DNA of 64,000 bases from Erwinia sp. JUb26 (GCF_003751505.1 NZ_RJVB01000001.1:434001-498000); one strand, 5' to 3'; shown: positions 28,963-36,480, counted from the stretch's first letter. Notes: a model not told the origin generated them from the letters alone. Numbers and translations are program-made.

Positions 28963-29214
28963 TTATTTATTAATAAATAGATATTGATTGGGTGTTATTA
29001 CTGATAAGAAGAATTCTTCTTCTGAATCAATAAGCTCACCATGAAAAGCCAGTGGCTCATCCCCCCTCAAATTACCAAAAATAGATTTTGTTTTTTCATC
29101 TATTTTTATATTAATTACATAGTTTTTTCGAGAGTTTGGGGTTTTTTGTTCAATATCGAACCATGCTTCCAGTGGTATTTCACCCAGGAAGATTTTTGCT
29201 AAGCGAAATGGCAT
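28963..29214 (-). CDS. Hypothetical phage protein (83 aa)
   Basis: The start at 29214 (MPFRLAKIFLGEIPLEAW) has GGGAG 6 bp upstream and is preferred to 29244. The 83-residue acidic protein has mixed alpha/beta character and no signal or membrane segment. It is AT-richer than its neighbours and is followed by a strong terminator. I do not recognise the family. Confidence 0.6.
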   Translation of the reverse strand: MPFRLAKIFLGEIPLEAWFDIEQKTPNSRKNYVINIKIDEKTKSIFGNLRGDEPLAFHGELIDSEEEFFLSVITPNQYLFINK

Positions 29215-29250
29215 TTCTACTCCCTTTAATCCGTGACATGTCACGACAAT

Positions 29251-29583
29251 TTATATCACCAACTTCAATCCTTGCCACCCACTTGTTACCCAGCACGCCG
29301 CCTCACCGTCACACGGACAGCTGGTAACAGGCGCTTTGTCGCCACACTTGCCGCAATGACCTACTATTTTTAGTAGGTGCTGTAGCTCGGCATTATCCCG
29401 GCGAATCAGCATCGCGACGTACTCGTTAAGCTCATACGGTTCCCGTCCGGGCCGCCGGGCGGCGCAGTTCTGTTCGAGCATAGCCAGCTCCTGCTGGTCG
29501 AGCTGCAGCTCAATTTTCCGGTTACCGCTGGCAGCCTGCCGCGCCCGCTGCGCTGCCTTACGTTCGGCGGGGGATTTAGCCAC
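29251..29583 (-). CDS. Hypothetical phage protein with C-terminal Cys cluster (110 aa)
   Basis: A GTG at 29583 with GGAGG 6 bp upstream gives MAKSPAERKAAQRARQAASG..., a basic helical N-terminus of a kind common in lambdoid early regions, then LDQQELAMLEQN and a C-terminal cysteine group (CGKCGDKAPVTSCPCDGEAAC) that may bind zinc. Its start overlaps the end of the next upstream gene by 8 bp. Function unknown. Confidence 0.65.
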   Translation of the reverse strand: MAKSPAERKAAQRARQAASGNRKIELQLDQQELAMLEQNCAARRPGREPYELNEYVAMLIRRDNAELQHLLKIVGHCGKCGDKAPVTSCPCDGEAACWVTSGWQGLKLVI

Positions 29584-29770
29584 TCGTGACCTCCTTGCAG
29601 TAGGCTCCGTCCGGCGCTGCGGGGAAATCGTCGCCCCAGCCGCCATGCGAACGAACGTCAGCCAGCACCTGCTCGCAGACGGCCAAAGACGGCATAGGCG
29701 TGATGCTCCAGGCGCTGCCGTCGCGCACCGGGGAGGCCATGATGAGGAATGCGAAAGTAAGTGTGCTCAT
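29576..29770 (-). CDS. Hypothetical phage protein (64 aa)
   Basis: From ATG 29770 (MSTLTFAFLIMASPVRDGSAW) with AAGG upstream. A short hydrophobic N-terminus is followed by LAVCEQVLADVRSHGGWGDDF and a further Cys; possibly exported or membrane-associated. The start overlaps the stop of the 29767-30291 gene (ATGA-type) and the end overlaps the next gene. Function unknown. Confidence 0.6.
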   Translation of the reverse strand: MSTLTFAFLIMASPVRDGSAWSITPMPSLAVCEQVLADVRSHGGWGDDFPAAPDGAYCKEVTSG

Positions 29771-30291
29771 GGCAAATATCCTTTTCGGATGCGGGCGGCA
29801 TATGCTTTGCAAGCCTTCGACACTTCGCGTAACGCCCCTTCATGCTCGTCGCCTTCTTCGATGTGAGAATCGCTCCACGCCATGAAACCTTCAATCGCCT
29901 GCGCCCGCACTTCGTTCAGGATGGCGTCGGTGGCCGGGGTTTCTAACGGGCGAAGTGCTTCATCAACCAGGGTCTTTATCGGGTTAGGGTATTTATTCCC
30001 ATTACCTGTACTTTGCATAAGCCCACGTTGAATATCGGCATTATGATATCCCGCGGAGAAAATCGCATTGCACGTTTCCAGTGAGTTTTCTGCTAGGACC
30101 GAACGACTTTCTTTCAGGTCAGCATTCTCCGCCGCCAGCGCCCGCACCTGCTCATTCAGCCGGGCAACCTCTGCGGCGTGGTCTTCAAATTTACGCACGA
30201 AATACTGCGCCAAATCTTCGTTAACTTTCATGTCACGAGGGACACACTTGCCAGTTAGCAACCCTCTCATTTCAATGGTTGTTACTTTCAT
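29767..30291 (-). CDS. Coiled-coil phage early protein (Ead/Ea22-like)
   Basis: The 174-residue protein starts MKVTTIEMRGLLTGKCVPRDMKV and has a central coiled coil (DHAAEVARLNEQVRALAAENADLKE) before an acidic C-terminal half ending KACKAYAARIRKGYLP. The coiled coil followed by a C-terminal early-gene domain resembles lambda Ea22/Ead-type proteins, dispensable delayed-early products. Family assignment is tentative. Confidence 0.6.
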   Translation of the reverse strand: MKVTTIEMRGLLTGKCVPRDMKVNEDLAQYFVRKFEDHAAEVARLNEQVRALAAENADLKESRSVLAENSLETCNAIFSAGYHNADIQRGLMQSTGNGNKYPNPIKTLVDEALRPLETPATDAILNEVRAQAIEGFMAWSDSHIEEGDEHEGALREVSKACKAYAARIRKGYLP

Positions 30292-30313
30292 TCTGCTCTC
30301 CCGCCGACCGCAG

Positions 30314-30397
30314 TCAGCCCACTAAGAAGAAGCACAGCAGCGTTGCTGCGCAGCCCATAAACATGCCAACCAGATAAATTCCGACCGATTCCATCAT
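30314..30397 (-). CDS. Tiny membrane protein (27 aa)
   Basis: MMESVGIYLVGMFMGCAATL plus a hydrophobic tail ending FFLVG: one membrane helix with Gly-Met motifs, similar to DUF3789-type phage micro-proteins. Its ATG overlaps the stop of the preceding gene (ATGATG), suggesting translational coupling. It is shorter than typical gene-calling limits. Confidence 0.5.
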   Translation of the reverse strand: MMESVGIYLVGMFMGCAATLLCFFLVG

Positions 30398-30588
30398 TGC
30401 TGCATCCTCGGATCTGGCGGCAATGACGTATGCGGCACTGTCACCAACTGCGCCGGACCGTCGCCTGAAGCCGCGCTGAGCGCAAACAGCGCGATCGACA
30501 GCTTCATCTCCGGGGGAATTACGATCGCCAGTGTTTGCCCGTTCACGTGCAGCATCACGCTGACATTTTTGATGTCGTCGTTTTTCAC
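30394..30588 (-). CDS. Hypothetical phage protein (64 aa)
   Basis: A GTG start at 30588 with GAGGT upstream yields MKNDDIKNVSVMLHVNGQTL followed by AIVIPPEMKLSIALFALSAA, a beta-rich then helical small protein. It is coupled to the downstream 27-residue membrane protein gene. Function unknown. Confidence 0.6.
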   Translation of the reverse strand: MKNDDIKNVSVMLHVNGQTLAIVIPPEMKLSIALFALSAASGDGPAQLVTVPHTSLPPDPRMQQ

Positions 30589-30687
30589 GGTGAATACCTC
30601 GAGTTTCCGCTGCTAGTGGCCGCAGGCAGGCGCACCGCAACGAATTCGGCGGCGGTAGCTGGCGGTCAGGGGGCGGATAGGGTGGGG

Positions 30688-31197
30688 TTAGTTGCCTGCA
30701 GCAGTTTTGGCTTGCTGATATTCACTGCCGAGAATTTCAATGCCGCCGGCGGCAGGGTCTGGTTTCGCGCCCGTGCTGAAATAGACGGTGTCACCGTGCC
30801 GGAAGTAGGCGCATCCTGTCATGAATAGCATCCCCCAGTCCAGGCCTGCGGATTTCAGGAATGTGTCGCGATCTACTTCAATTTTGGGCTTTTTATCACG
30901 CCAGAGAGCGACGAGTGCCCTGTGTGCTTCCCCCATGCCTTTCGGTGCTTTTGCACGTGGCCAACTGGAGAATCCTGACTGCTCAGTTGGTTTTGTCCAG
31001 AGAGACGGATCTGCATAGATGGATTTTTCAAAGCGAACGCCGTACAGATAAGAGCGCGTCAGGTCTGAATTGAACACCGGGACGGCTCCGAACAAGGCGG
31101 CAAAGGTTTTGCTTTGCTGGCGCAGCTCTTTTTCCTGTTTCTCAACTTCATCCCAGGCGGCAAGCACTGCAGCAGTGTTGAATTTATAGAAGCTCAC
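30688..31197 (-). CDS. Hypothetical phage protein (169 aa)
   Basis: Starts MSFYKFNTAAVLAAWDEVEKQEKELR, an amphipathic helix, then a mixed region including KSIYADPSLWTKP, KPKIEVDRDTFLKSAGLDWGMLF and a C-terminal beta segment with PDPAAGGIEILGSEYQQAK. No recognised catalytic motif, signal or membrane segment. It abuts the upstream HD-domain gene (shared base at 31197), so it is translated from the same message. Confidence 0.65.
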   Translation of the reverse strand: MSFYKFNTAAVLAAWDEVEKQEKELRQQSKTFAALFGAVPVFNSDLTRSYLYGVRFEKSIYADPSLWTKPTEQSGFSSWPRAKAPKGMGEAHRALVALWRDKKPKIEVDRDTFLKSAGLDWGMLFMTGCAYFRHGDTVYFSTGAKPDPAAGGIEILGSEYQQAKTAAGN

Positions 31198-31721
31198 TAA
31201 ATGCCTCCTTTCAGCTCATTGTAACGTTGAAGAAACTGGACACGCGCTTGACGTGGCGTCAGCGGATAAATCATGAAATCGGCTGGCTCGATGCCTTCAA
31301 GTGCTGGCCACGGCGTGCCATCGTCCATATCGAAATCGCGCCGCTCGGTGGCCAGCATAATCAGGTCCGCGCGCTTAACCTGCGCTGACATCACTGCTGG
31401 CAGCTCGAACTTGAAGCGAATAGTCATATCGATGAGATTTTCGATGCCCTGATATTCAGGTAGCAAAGCCTTCAGCGGCGAGCTGACATCACCGCAGTAA
31501 GCTTCTGCGGCGTCGTGCAGCAGCGCCTCTAACGCCATTTCTGGCGGCACCAGGCGGCTGACGTACACCGAATGCTGCGCCACGCTGTAGAAGTCCTGCA
31601 CGTGGCCGGTAAAGCGGCAAAGATTCGACAGAGCACCGGCAATATCCTCAATGGTAATGGTCTCCGCATCGATATCGGTAAAGCTGAAGTGCTTGCCGGA
31701 GAGTGTGTTAATCCAGGTCAT
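31197..31721 (-). CDS. HD-superfamily phosphohydrolase (YfbR-like)
   Basis: The 174-residue protein carries the metal-binding HD signature: His in SVAQHSVYVSRL (about 50), the HD pair in ALLHDAAEAYCGDVSSPLK (about 69-70), and a later Asp in KRADLIMLATERR (about 123). This pattern is typical of phage-borne YfbR-type deoxynucleotidases that adjust nucleotide pools. It overlaps the ANR gene stop by 4 nt and abuts the next gene. Confidence 0.8.
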   Translation of the reverse strand: MTWINTLSGKHFSFTDIDAETITIEDIAGALSNLCRFTGHVQDFYSVAQHSVYVSRLVPPEMALEALLHDAAEAYCGDVSSPLKALLPEYQGIENLIDMTIRFKFELPAVMSAQVKRADLIMLATERRDFDMDDGTPWPALEGIEPADFMIYPLTPRQARVQFLQRYNELKGGI

Positions 31722-31909
31722 TGCTGCTGATCCTTAATTGCTGCGCGGCGGGCCATGCCAGCGCAGAACTCTGCGCGCAGCTGGTACCAGGTAAAGTTGT
31801 TGCCAGTTGCATGGCGTGAGGCTTGCAACCAGTGATGAGCGGCATCAGCGAAAAGGCCGTCACGCTCTTTCTGCGCTGCTGATTGTGCCGAGCTATTTAG
31901 CAGTGGCAT
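31718..31909 (-). CDS. ANR family regulator-like protein (63 aa)
   Basis: The start at 31909 (MPLLNSSAQSAAQKERDG) has GGAG 5 bp upstream. The motif FADAAHHWLQASRHATGNNFTWYQLRAEFCAGMARR, about residues 24-58, fits the ANR (Aar-like) family of small negative regulators of AraC-type activators found in enteric pathogens and phages. Its target here is unknown; the AraC protein at 20024-20971 is a possible but untested partner. Confidence 0.7.
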   Translation of the reverse strand: MPLLNSSAQSAAQKERDGLFADAAHHWLQASRHATGNNFTWYQLRAEFCAGMARRAAIKDQQQ

Positions 31910-31950
31910 AGATACTCCAGAAAGCCCCGAGTGGGGCTGGTTGGTTGGCG

Positions 31951-32655
31951 TCAAAATGGAATATCGTCGTCGAAGTCCTGCACCGGCGGCTGATTCTGTC
32001 CAACATTTCGGGATCCTGCGTTCTGTTGCAGGCGTGATTGCGTCTGGTTCTGCTGCTGCTGTCCACCCAGCATCGAGCGCTGCTGATTACCTGCCTGGCC
32101 ACCTGCAGGGCCAGTTCCAGCCGGTTGACGCTCGTCTTTGTCGCTGAGTGAGGCTACCAGTTTGTCAACCGTCTCAGCAGGCAGCCCTTCAATGCCTTCT
32201 TTGTAGGTTTTGCGGGTTTTAGTACCAAATGCCTGGCGGATTTCGAAGCGGTACCCGTCGCCTCCGGCGTTCTTGGTGTAAAGCACTTTCTGTAGAACGA
32301 AGCCGATCGGCTTGCCTTCCAGTTCTTTGCAGTGATACTCCGCTTCGTTCTGGTCGTTCACCACTTCGGTTGCGTGCAGAGCTTTGACGCCTGTTAGGCC
32401 CATGATGGCCTGAATCATGGCATTACCGCCCTGTAGTGGGTTGCCATCGCGACCAACATACGACACGCGGAGGAAATTAATCGCACCAACGTCGGCATCC
32501 AGCGAGAACTCCATCGACTGCGATTGGGAATTAGCATCGCGGGCGCTGGTGAACAACGCCGTGCGGATGATGCCAGCATACGCTCCAGATTCTGACGCGC
32601 CGGACGGTCCGGCTTTCTTGGCGTCTTCCTGATTGAAGGTGAAAATTGGCTGCAT
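31951..32655 (-). CDS. Phage single-stranded DNA-binding protein with SSB-type C-terminal tip
   Basis: The 234-residue protein has an N-terminal beta-rich DNA-binding core (about 1-150), then a Gln/Gly/Asn-rich flexible linker (about 160-220, MLGGQQQQNQTQSRLQQN) and ends DFDDDIPF, the same acidic tip as host SSB. That tip recruits host repair and replication proteins. It lies immediately downstream of the Sak4-like ATPase gene, a pairing known from phage recombination modules. The core is not a close SSB match, so an independent phage OB-fold family is likely. Confidence 0.75.
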   Translation of the reverse strand: MQPIFTFNQEDAKKAGPSGASESGAYAGIIRTALFTSARDANSQSQSMEFSLDADVGAINFLRVSYVGRDGNPLQGGNAMIQAIMGLTGVKALHATEVVNDQNEAEYHCKELEGKPIGFVLQKVLYTKNAGGDGYRFEIRQAFGTKTRKTYKEGIEGLPAETVDKLVASLSDKDERQPAGTGPAGGQAGNQQRSMLGGQQQQNQTQSRLQQNAGSRNVGQNQPPVQDFDDDIPF

Positions 32656-32669
32656 AGTTATTTAACTCC

Positions 32670-33320
32670 TTAATTCAATTCGTAGTAGTCCCGGATCGCC
32701 GCATCGACGGCGTTCAGGTCGTTGTCTATCTGGAAGCTCTCAAACAGCCCGATCGGCGATTTGACCGGGTCAGTGCCGTCTGACTGCGTAGTGAACTGGT
32801 AGCGGCCATCAGTGACCTGAGTGCGCAGGGCGATGGTGAACATGCCTTCTACAGTGATTTTCTCGTCCAGCATTTTGCCGATGGTTTTCATCTTGATGCG
32901 GCCGGCAGCCGTTTCTTCGGTGTGAGCGAGAAAGTAAACGATCAGGTCTTCTTCGGCCTGCTGGGCTGCCTTCACCACGTCCCAGGCGCCACCGCCAATC
33001 TCCGTGAATTTCTCGAACGATTTTTCACTGCGGCGCCGCATGAAGGAATTGCCCATTACGTACTGAAAATCGTCGATAACCACGAACTTTCGCCCGGCGC
33101 GGCGCGCAAAGTTGATAACCATAACGAGGTCGGCAGCAAGGTCGGTGTGGAATACGTTGCCTGTTTTTGCTGCAAAGTCGCGCGCTTTCCAGCCCTTCGA
33201 CTTAAACGGCAATCGCTTATTTTCCGGGTTAATGAGAAACCCCTCTTCGGGATTCAGGTTCATCATGCTGGCCGATTTACCGGAGCCTGAATCCCCCAGG
33301 ATAAGCACCGGGATCCCCAT
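32670..33320 (-). CDS. RecA-core ATPase, Sak4-like single-strand annealing/recombination protein
   Basis: The start at 33320 with AGGAGG 5 bp upstream gives MGIPVLILGDSGSGKSASMM, with Walker A GDSGSGKS at about 9-16 and Walker B FVVIDDFQYVMG at about 76-87. The 216-residue RecA-like core without extra domains resembles phage Sak4 recombinases, which promote single-strand annealing together with a phage SSB; that SSB gene follows 14 bp on. It belongs to a module with an ExoX-like nuclease directly upstream. Confidence 0.75.
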   Translation of the reverse strand: MGIPVLILGDSGSGKSASMMNLNPEEGFLINPENKRLPFKSKGWKARDFAAKTGNVFHTDLAADLVMVINFARRAGRKFVVIDDFQYVMGNSFMRRRSEKSFEKFTEIGGGAWDVVKAAQQAEEDLIVYFLAHTEETAAGRIKMKTIGKMLDEKITVEGMFTIALRTQVTDGRYQFTTQSDGTDPVKSPIGLFESFQIDNDLNAVDAAIRDYYELN

Positions 33321-33321
33321 A

Positions 33322-33990
33322 TCAACCTCCTTGCAGGAAATGCTGCATCGTGAATTTCTGGTCCTCATCGAGGTCCATGTTTGCCAGGCACCACTTCAGA
33401 TAGCCGCGGTCCTTCGCGCCAATTTCCTCGAACGTCTTGCCCTTATGCTTGCCGAAACGCATCGTGTGCAGCAGGGAAGGCAGGGAGGTAATTTCCCGCA
33501 TTTGCGCGATGGTGAAGCGGGCGTGACGGTTAATCTCGATCAGCACCGCCGCAGTTACGTAGCAGTCGTACAGGGCACGGTGGGCATGCAGGCCTTCCGG
33601 CACGTTGGCGTTAACGCCGAGGTGATAGCGCATGAACTGGTTGCCGTGGCTCTCCAGCTCCGGCCAGAGCTTGCGTGAGAGTTTCATTGTGCAGATCCAC
33701 GGCGCGGTGATCTGCGGCAGTTTGCTGCGGTCGAACTTGGCGTTGTGCGCGACATAGACGTCAGCACCGAGATAGCGATCAATTACAGCATCAATCGGTG
33801 GTGAGTCGGCCACATCCTCGTTAGTGATGTGGTGAAGCGCCATTGATCCGATGCTGATTGGCTCCGGCGGCTTCACGTAGTCGCTCATCGGGTTGCAGAT
33901 AACGCCGTCGATGATGTCGACGCTGGCGATTTCACACACGCCTCCTTCCAGGCTTGTGGTTTCCGTATCAATTACACGCAAGATAGTCAT
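33322..33990 (-). CDS. ExoX-like DEDD 3'-5' exonuclease
   Basis: The 222-residue protein has the DnaQ-fold acidic motifs: DTET at about 8-11 (D and E of Exo I), VYVAHNAKFDRSKL near 79-92 (Exo II Asp), and a later HRALYDCYVT (Exo III His/Asp near 141-146). The C-terminal part (MRFGKHKGKTFEEIGAKDRGYLKWCL) is the accessory domain of exodeoxyribonuclease X. It ends 1 bp from the Sak4-like gene start and overlaps the 66-residue gene upstream by 23 bp. Confidence 0.85.
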   Translation of the reverse strand: MTILRVIDTETTSLEGGVCEIASVDIIDGVICNPMSDYVKPPEPISIGSMALHHITNEDVADSPPIDAVIDRYLGADVYVAHNAKFDRSKLPQITAPWICTMKLSRKLWPELESHGNQFMRYHLGVNANVPEGLHAHRALYDCYVTAAVLIEINRHARFTIAQMREITSLPSLLHTMRFGKHKGKTFEEIGAKDRGYLKWCLANMDLDEDQKFTMQHFLQGG

Positions 33991-34168
33991 CAGATTGTTC
34001 CGTCAGGGCGTCGGCAGCGGCTTCGCGCTGCGCCAGCTGGTGGGCTATTTGAATAAGGTCAGCAGGGCCGAATTGATTCTGCTGGCAGAGCTGCAGGATT
34101 GCGTCGACAGTGGCCTCGCGCATCCATTCGTTTATTGCCAGCGGCGTGGGGATCAGCGTTACATCCAT
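33968..34168 (-). CDS. Hypothetical phage protein (66 aa)
   Basis: MDVTLIPTPLAINEWMREAT, then an all-helical, Gln/Ala-rich chain ending SDDYLACN. The ATG overlaps the end of the 44-residue membrane protein gene and the stop overlaps the exonuclease start. Function unknown. Confidence 0.6.
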   Translation of the reverse strand: MDVTLIPTPLAINEWMREATVDAILQLCQQNQFGPADLIQIAHQLAQREAAADALTEQSDDYLACN

Positions 34169-34293
34169 CCGATGTACATCCCCGCAGCAATCAGCGCCGC
34201 GCTGATAACCGGCAATAACCAGCTGCGGCGCCGCGGGTGGAAGTCAGCACCGGTCAGCCGATGCAGGAACTGTGATTTGTAGAGCTGGCTCAT
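34159..34293 (-). CDS. Small membrane protein (44 aa)
   Basis: Begins MSQLYKSQFLHRLTGADFHP, then RRRSWL and one membrane helix (LPVISAALIAAGMYIGWM). The ATG overlaps the upstream stop (TGATG), with GAGGT 8 bp before it, and its end overlaps the next start, so it sits in a continuous chain of coupled genes. Positively charged residues before the helix suggest an inside N-terminus. Confidence 0.55.
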   Translation of the reverse strand: MSQLYKSQFLHRLTGADFHPRRRSWLLPVISAALIAAGMYIGWM

Positions 34294-34703
34294 CAGCGAT
34301 TACCTCGAATGCGCAATCCTGCAGCGCGTTTGTGAGACGGTACCCGGATGCTTTGCTGGTAACGCAGTGCGCAATCTCTGTCTGCGCAGAAGTCATCTCG
34401 TTCGCTCCGATTCCAGTGTTTAACGGTGCCTTTCACCACGTCTTCAGGGTGGCGGAAACGACCGCAGTAGCGGCATCGCACTGATTCCAGGTGTTCAGTA
34501 CCGGCATCAAGCACTGTGTACTCGAAATGCGAACCGGGAGTGCCGTCGGGCAGCGTGTAATCAACGAATGTTTCTTCCACGCCTTTATAGTTCGGGCGAA
34601 TGCTGCAGCCGTTGAATGTGACCAGCTGAGAGCCGATGCGGATCGGCGTTCCCGGCGGTAACTCGGCCAGGCGCTGCGCGGTTAATTTGGGGATTGGGTG
34701 CAT
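34293..34703 (-). CDS. Hypothetical phage protein with zinc-ribbon-like cysteines (136 aa)
   Basis: N-terminal half is beta-rich (LAELPPGTPIRIGSQLVTFNG); the C-terminal half has SVRCRYCGRFRHPEDVV and DDFCADRDCALRYQQS, four or five cysteines spaced like a zinc ribbon, and a basic tail (HKRAAGLRIRGNR). It may bind nucleic acid. It is the first gene of this coupled block; a terminator lies just upstream. Confidence 0.6.
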   Translation of the reverse strand: MHPIPKLTAQRLAELPPGTPIRIGSQLVTFNGCSIRPNYKGVEETFVDYTLPDGTPGSHFEYTVLDAGTEHLESVRCRYCGRFRHPEDVVKGTVKHWNRSERDDFCADRDCALRYQQSIRVPSHKRAAGLRIRGNR

Positions 34704-34725
34704 GCTTACCTCCGTTTTGAGGGCG

Positions 34726-34751
34726 AAAAAAAAGCCCCCGGAGAAGGGGGC
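34726..34751 (-). terminator. Intrinsic terminator in the leftward phage transcript
   Basis: GCCCCC-TTCTCC-GGGGGC on the minus strand, followed by T8. It lies between the 211-residue gene and the coupled early block, so read-through (phage antitermination) or a local promoter is needed for the genes beyond. Confidence 0.85.
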
Positions 34752-34770
34752 AAACGACTACACACAGCAG

Positions 34771-35406
34771 TTAGGGATTACGATGGTCTCGAAACAGGAG
34801 ACTCAAATCCGCGGGATCTGGGAGACTTTCAATAAGTGATTCAGGCTGGCCTGAATGGCTATAGCAACCCTCGGAATCTGTGGGGAAACAGTCCAGAATG
34901 AGCGCCAGGGTTTCGGCTATTGTTAGATGATGATGCCCCTTATAAATGATATTGGGATCCATGCTTTGGGCGCCAAGTCTTAAAAGTTGACTCGCGAGCC
35001 GGGAATGTTTTTTGAAAGCATCAATCAGAATGGATAAAGATGCTGGGTTTATCTCTGGGGAAAACTCTGCACATTCCTCAATAAGACTGAGACTTCCAGC
35101 GTGACTACCGAGAGTGATTTTATTACCCACGCTTTCTCCTGAATGAATAATTATGTCGTGCTGGCCGCCCGAGGCGGCAGCTTCACCGGAGTGGCTTTCT
35201 GCACATACGTCAGCTTTCAGCACAACAGGGAGAGCACTGCATTTGACCACCTTGCGCCGCGTTTCCCGTAACGTCGCCTTTGCGACCTCACTACCTTGCC
35301 GCCAGGGGGAGTTACTCAGGGGCTGGCCACATATCCGGTGCAATGCTCTTTCCGTTGTGTGCCGGGATGATGCCCGGCTATCCACCGCCTTTACTTTTAA
35401 GCCCAA
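34771..35406 (-). CDS. Hypothetical phage early protein (211 aa)
   Basis: The first 85 residues are basic and Ser/Thr-rich (RASSRHTTERALHRICGQ, KATLRETRRKVVK, DVCAESHSGEAAASGGQHD), a style seen in Ash-type phage proteins. The remainder is acidic and helical (SLSLIEECAEFSPEI, HHHLTIAETLALILDCFP). The N-terminal portion may instead be a leader and the true start may be internal. I cannot assign a function. Confidence 0.45.
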   Translation of the reverse strand: MGLKVKAVDSRASSRHTTERALHRICGQPLSNSPWRQGSEVAKATLRETRRKVVKCSALPVVLKADVCAESHSGEAAASGGQHDIIIHSGESVGNKITLGSHAGSLSLIEECAEFSPEINPASLSILIDAFKKHSRLASQLLRLGAQSMDPNIIYKGHHHLTIAETLALILDCFPTDSEGCYSHSGQPESLIESLPDPADLSLLFRDHRNP

Positions 35407-35445
35407 TCAACTGCTGCGGTACTCCGGGCTTGCCCTGGTGAGGCG

Positions 35446-35643
35446 TTAATCTTTTTTGAGGGGGAATTTTTCAGCCTGGCCGAAATAGTTTTTAATCACT
35501 TTGTTTTGATAAATAATGATGTCAGCGTACAGGTTGGCCTTGTCGACTTCAGGTTTCAGCGCACCATCACCAAGCGTTGCGTTTGGATCCTGAATGTCAG
35601 AATCATCAATGAACATAACTCTAACGTTTTCAACTTTATACAT
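35446..35643 (-). CDS. Hypothetical phage protein (65 aa)
   Basis: MYKVENVRVMFIDDSDIQDP... ends YFGQAEKFPLKKD. AGGTACCT directly before the ATG is a good ribosome site. It is the first clear leftward gene after pL. The opposite-strand gene starts 10 bp away and shares the palindromic AGGTACCT. Function unknown. Confidence 0.55.
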   Translation of the reverse strand: MYKVENVRVMFIDDSDIQDPNATLGDGALKPEVDKANLYADIIIYQNKVIKNYFGQAEKFPLKKD

Positions 35644-35653
35644 AGGTACCTCA

Positions 35654-35869
35654 ATGGAAGTTAAAGGTGATTTTTTCGTGCTTCTCTACAGCAAAGAACA
35701 AAATGGATACATCACTGATACGATGTCCGGAATGATGGAAAAGAACGCTGGCGCCTTTATTCGGGGCCGCTCAAGTGATTACATGGTGATCGCTATCGCT
35801 GACACCAGAGAGAGCTTGGAAGAGAAAAAGCAGAAGCTGATTAGCCTTCGGGATAAAAATTCTCTTTGA
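35654..35869 (+). CDS. Hypothetical protein divergent from the leftward operon (71 aa)
   Basis: MEVKGDFFVLLYSKEQNGYI... to LISLRDKNSL, a compact alpha/beta small protein with normal composition. Its start has AGGT 7 bp upstream within the palindrome AGGTACCT. It opposes pL transcription, so it must use a promoter within the divergent gene. Existence is plausible but not certain. Confidence 0.45.
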   Translation: MEVKGDFFVLLYSKEQNGYITDTMSGMMEKNAGAFIRGRSSDYMVIAIADTRESLEEKKQKLISLRDKNSL

Positions 35870-36415
35870 TGCTGCGCCAGCCCACGCTATCAGCCTAAGC
35901 CCCGGACAACCGGTCCGGCTGTGACTGCCTCACTGGCGCTGGCGCAGCTCGAAGAAAACTTCGCCACACTCTCGCAGTGGCCAGCGCCGGTTTCCCGGTC
36001 TTCATTTGAGGCTGCTTAGTGCGTTAAACCGGGCGCCAACCGTAAACTCAGTGATGCTTTCGCTTCCTCTCCCTCACTACGTCGCCGTGGGAGCCAGACC
36101 GTATACGCCATCTTCACGATGCTTCACCCGGCGGGGTGTGCATAAGCGGTCTATCCGTTTAGCTGTTACATGATTTATCTCCTCTGGTATCACCCCTGCG
36201 TCGGGGCGCTTCAATTTGCACAGCAGCACGTCGTGGTTACGGATTCCCCTTCGCGAACTATCACCCGCAGATGAATCGCCCGCCTGCCTGGTATCCTTAC
36301 CGGCGCTATTTCGTTTTGCCGGGAGCGTTGGCCGCTTCTGGCTGCTGTGAAAACCGAATTGTTAAAGAGCGGGTCAGCGTTCTGCGGTGGGCTGCGTTGT
36401 GCTGATGGGGTTAAT
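35870..36415 (-). other. Non-coding leader between pL and the first leftward gene
   Basis: This region of about 550 bp has no convincing gene on either strand. On the minus strand it would be the untranslated leader of the pL transcript. It holds a three-way-junction RNA (35935-35998) and short frames such as a 31-codon one starting MAYTVWLPRRRSEGEEAK, which I do not call. Confidence 0.6.
35935..35998 (-). ncRNA. Candidate structured RNA in the pL leader
   Basis: On the minus strand GGCGCTGG pairs perfectly with CCAGCGCC and encloses two small hairpins: CACT-GCGAG-AGTG and CGAAG-TTTT-CTTCG. The resulting compact three-way junction lies in the phage immunity leader, where processed antisense RNAs (C4/P4 CI type) occur in other phages. 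Structure is read by eye; identity with a known family is not shown. Confidence 0.5.
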
Positions 36416-36480
36416 AATAGTGCTGCTAATGTTGATAGTAAATAGTGCTTCTAATAAATATATCCAATGGTGCTACTAAT
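36416..36480 (-). promoter_or_regulatory. Left operator (three sites) and pL promoter
   Basis: Three 15-mers of consensus AATAGTGCTNCTAAT start at 36416, 36441 and 36466, exactly 25 bp apart. A leftward promoter (minus-strand TTGGAT, 17-bp spacer, TATTTA; 36467 down to 36439) is interleaved with sites 2 and 3. The same sites recur between cI and cro, so they are CI/Cro operators. Confidence 0.8.

Noticed and set aside
35153..35449. 98-codon plus-strand frame opposite the 211-aa phage gene
   Set aside because: No ribosome site, and it opposes the pL transcript; the minus strand is the better though uncertain candidate.
36416..36480. Regular 25-bp repeats as a CRISPR or iteron origin
   Set aside because: Only three short units interleaved with a promoter, and the same motif at pR next to cI; operators explain them better.
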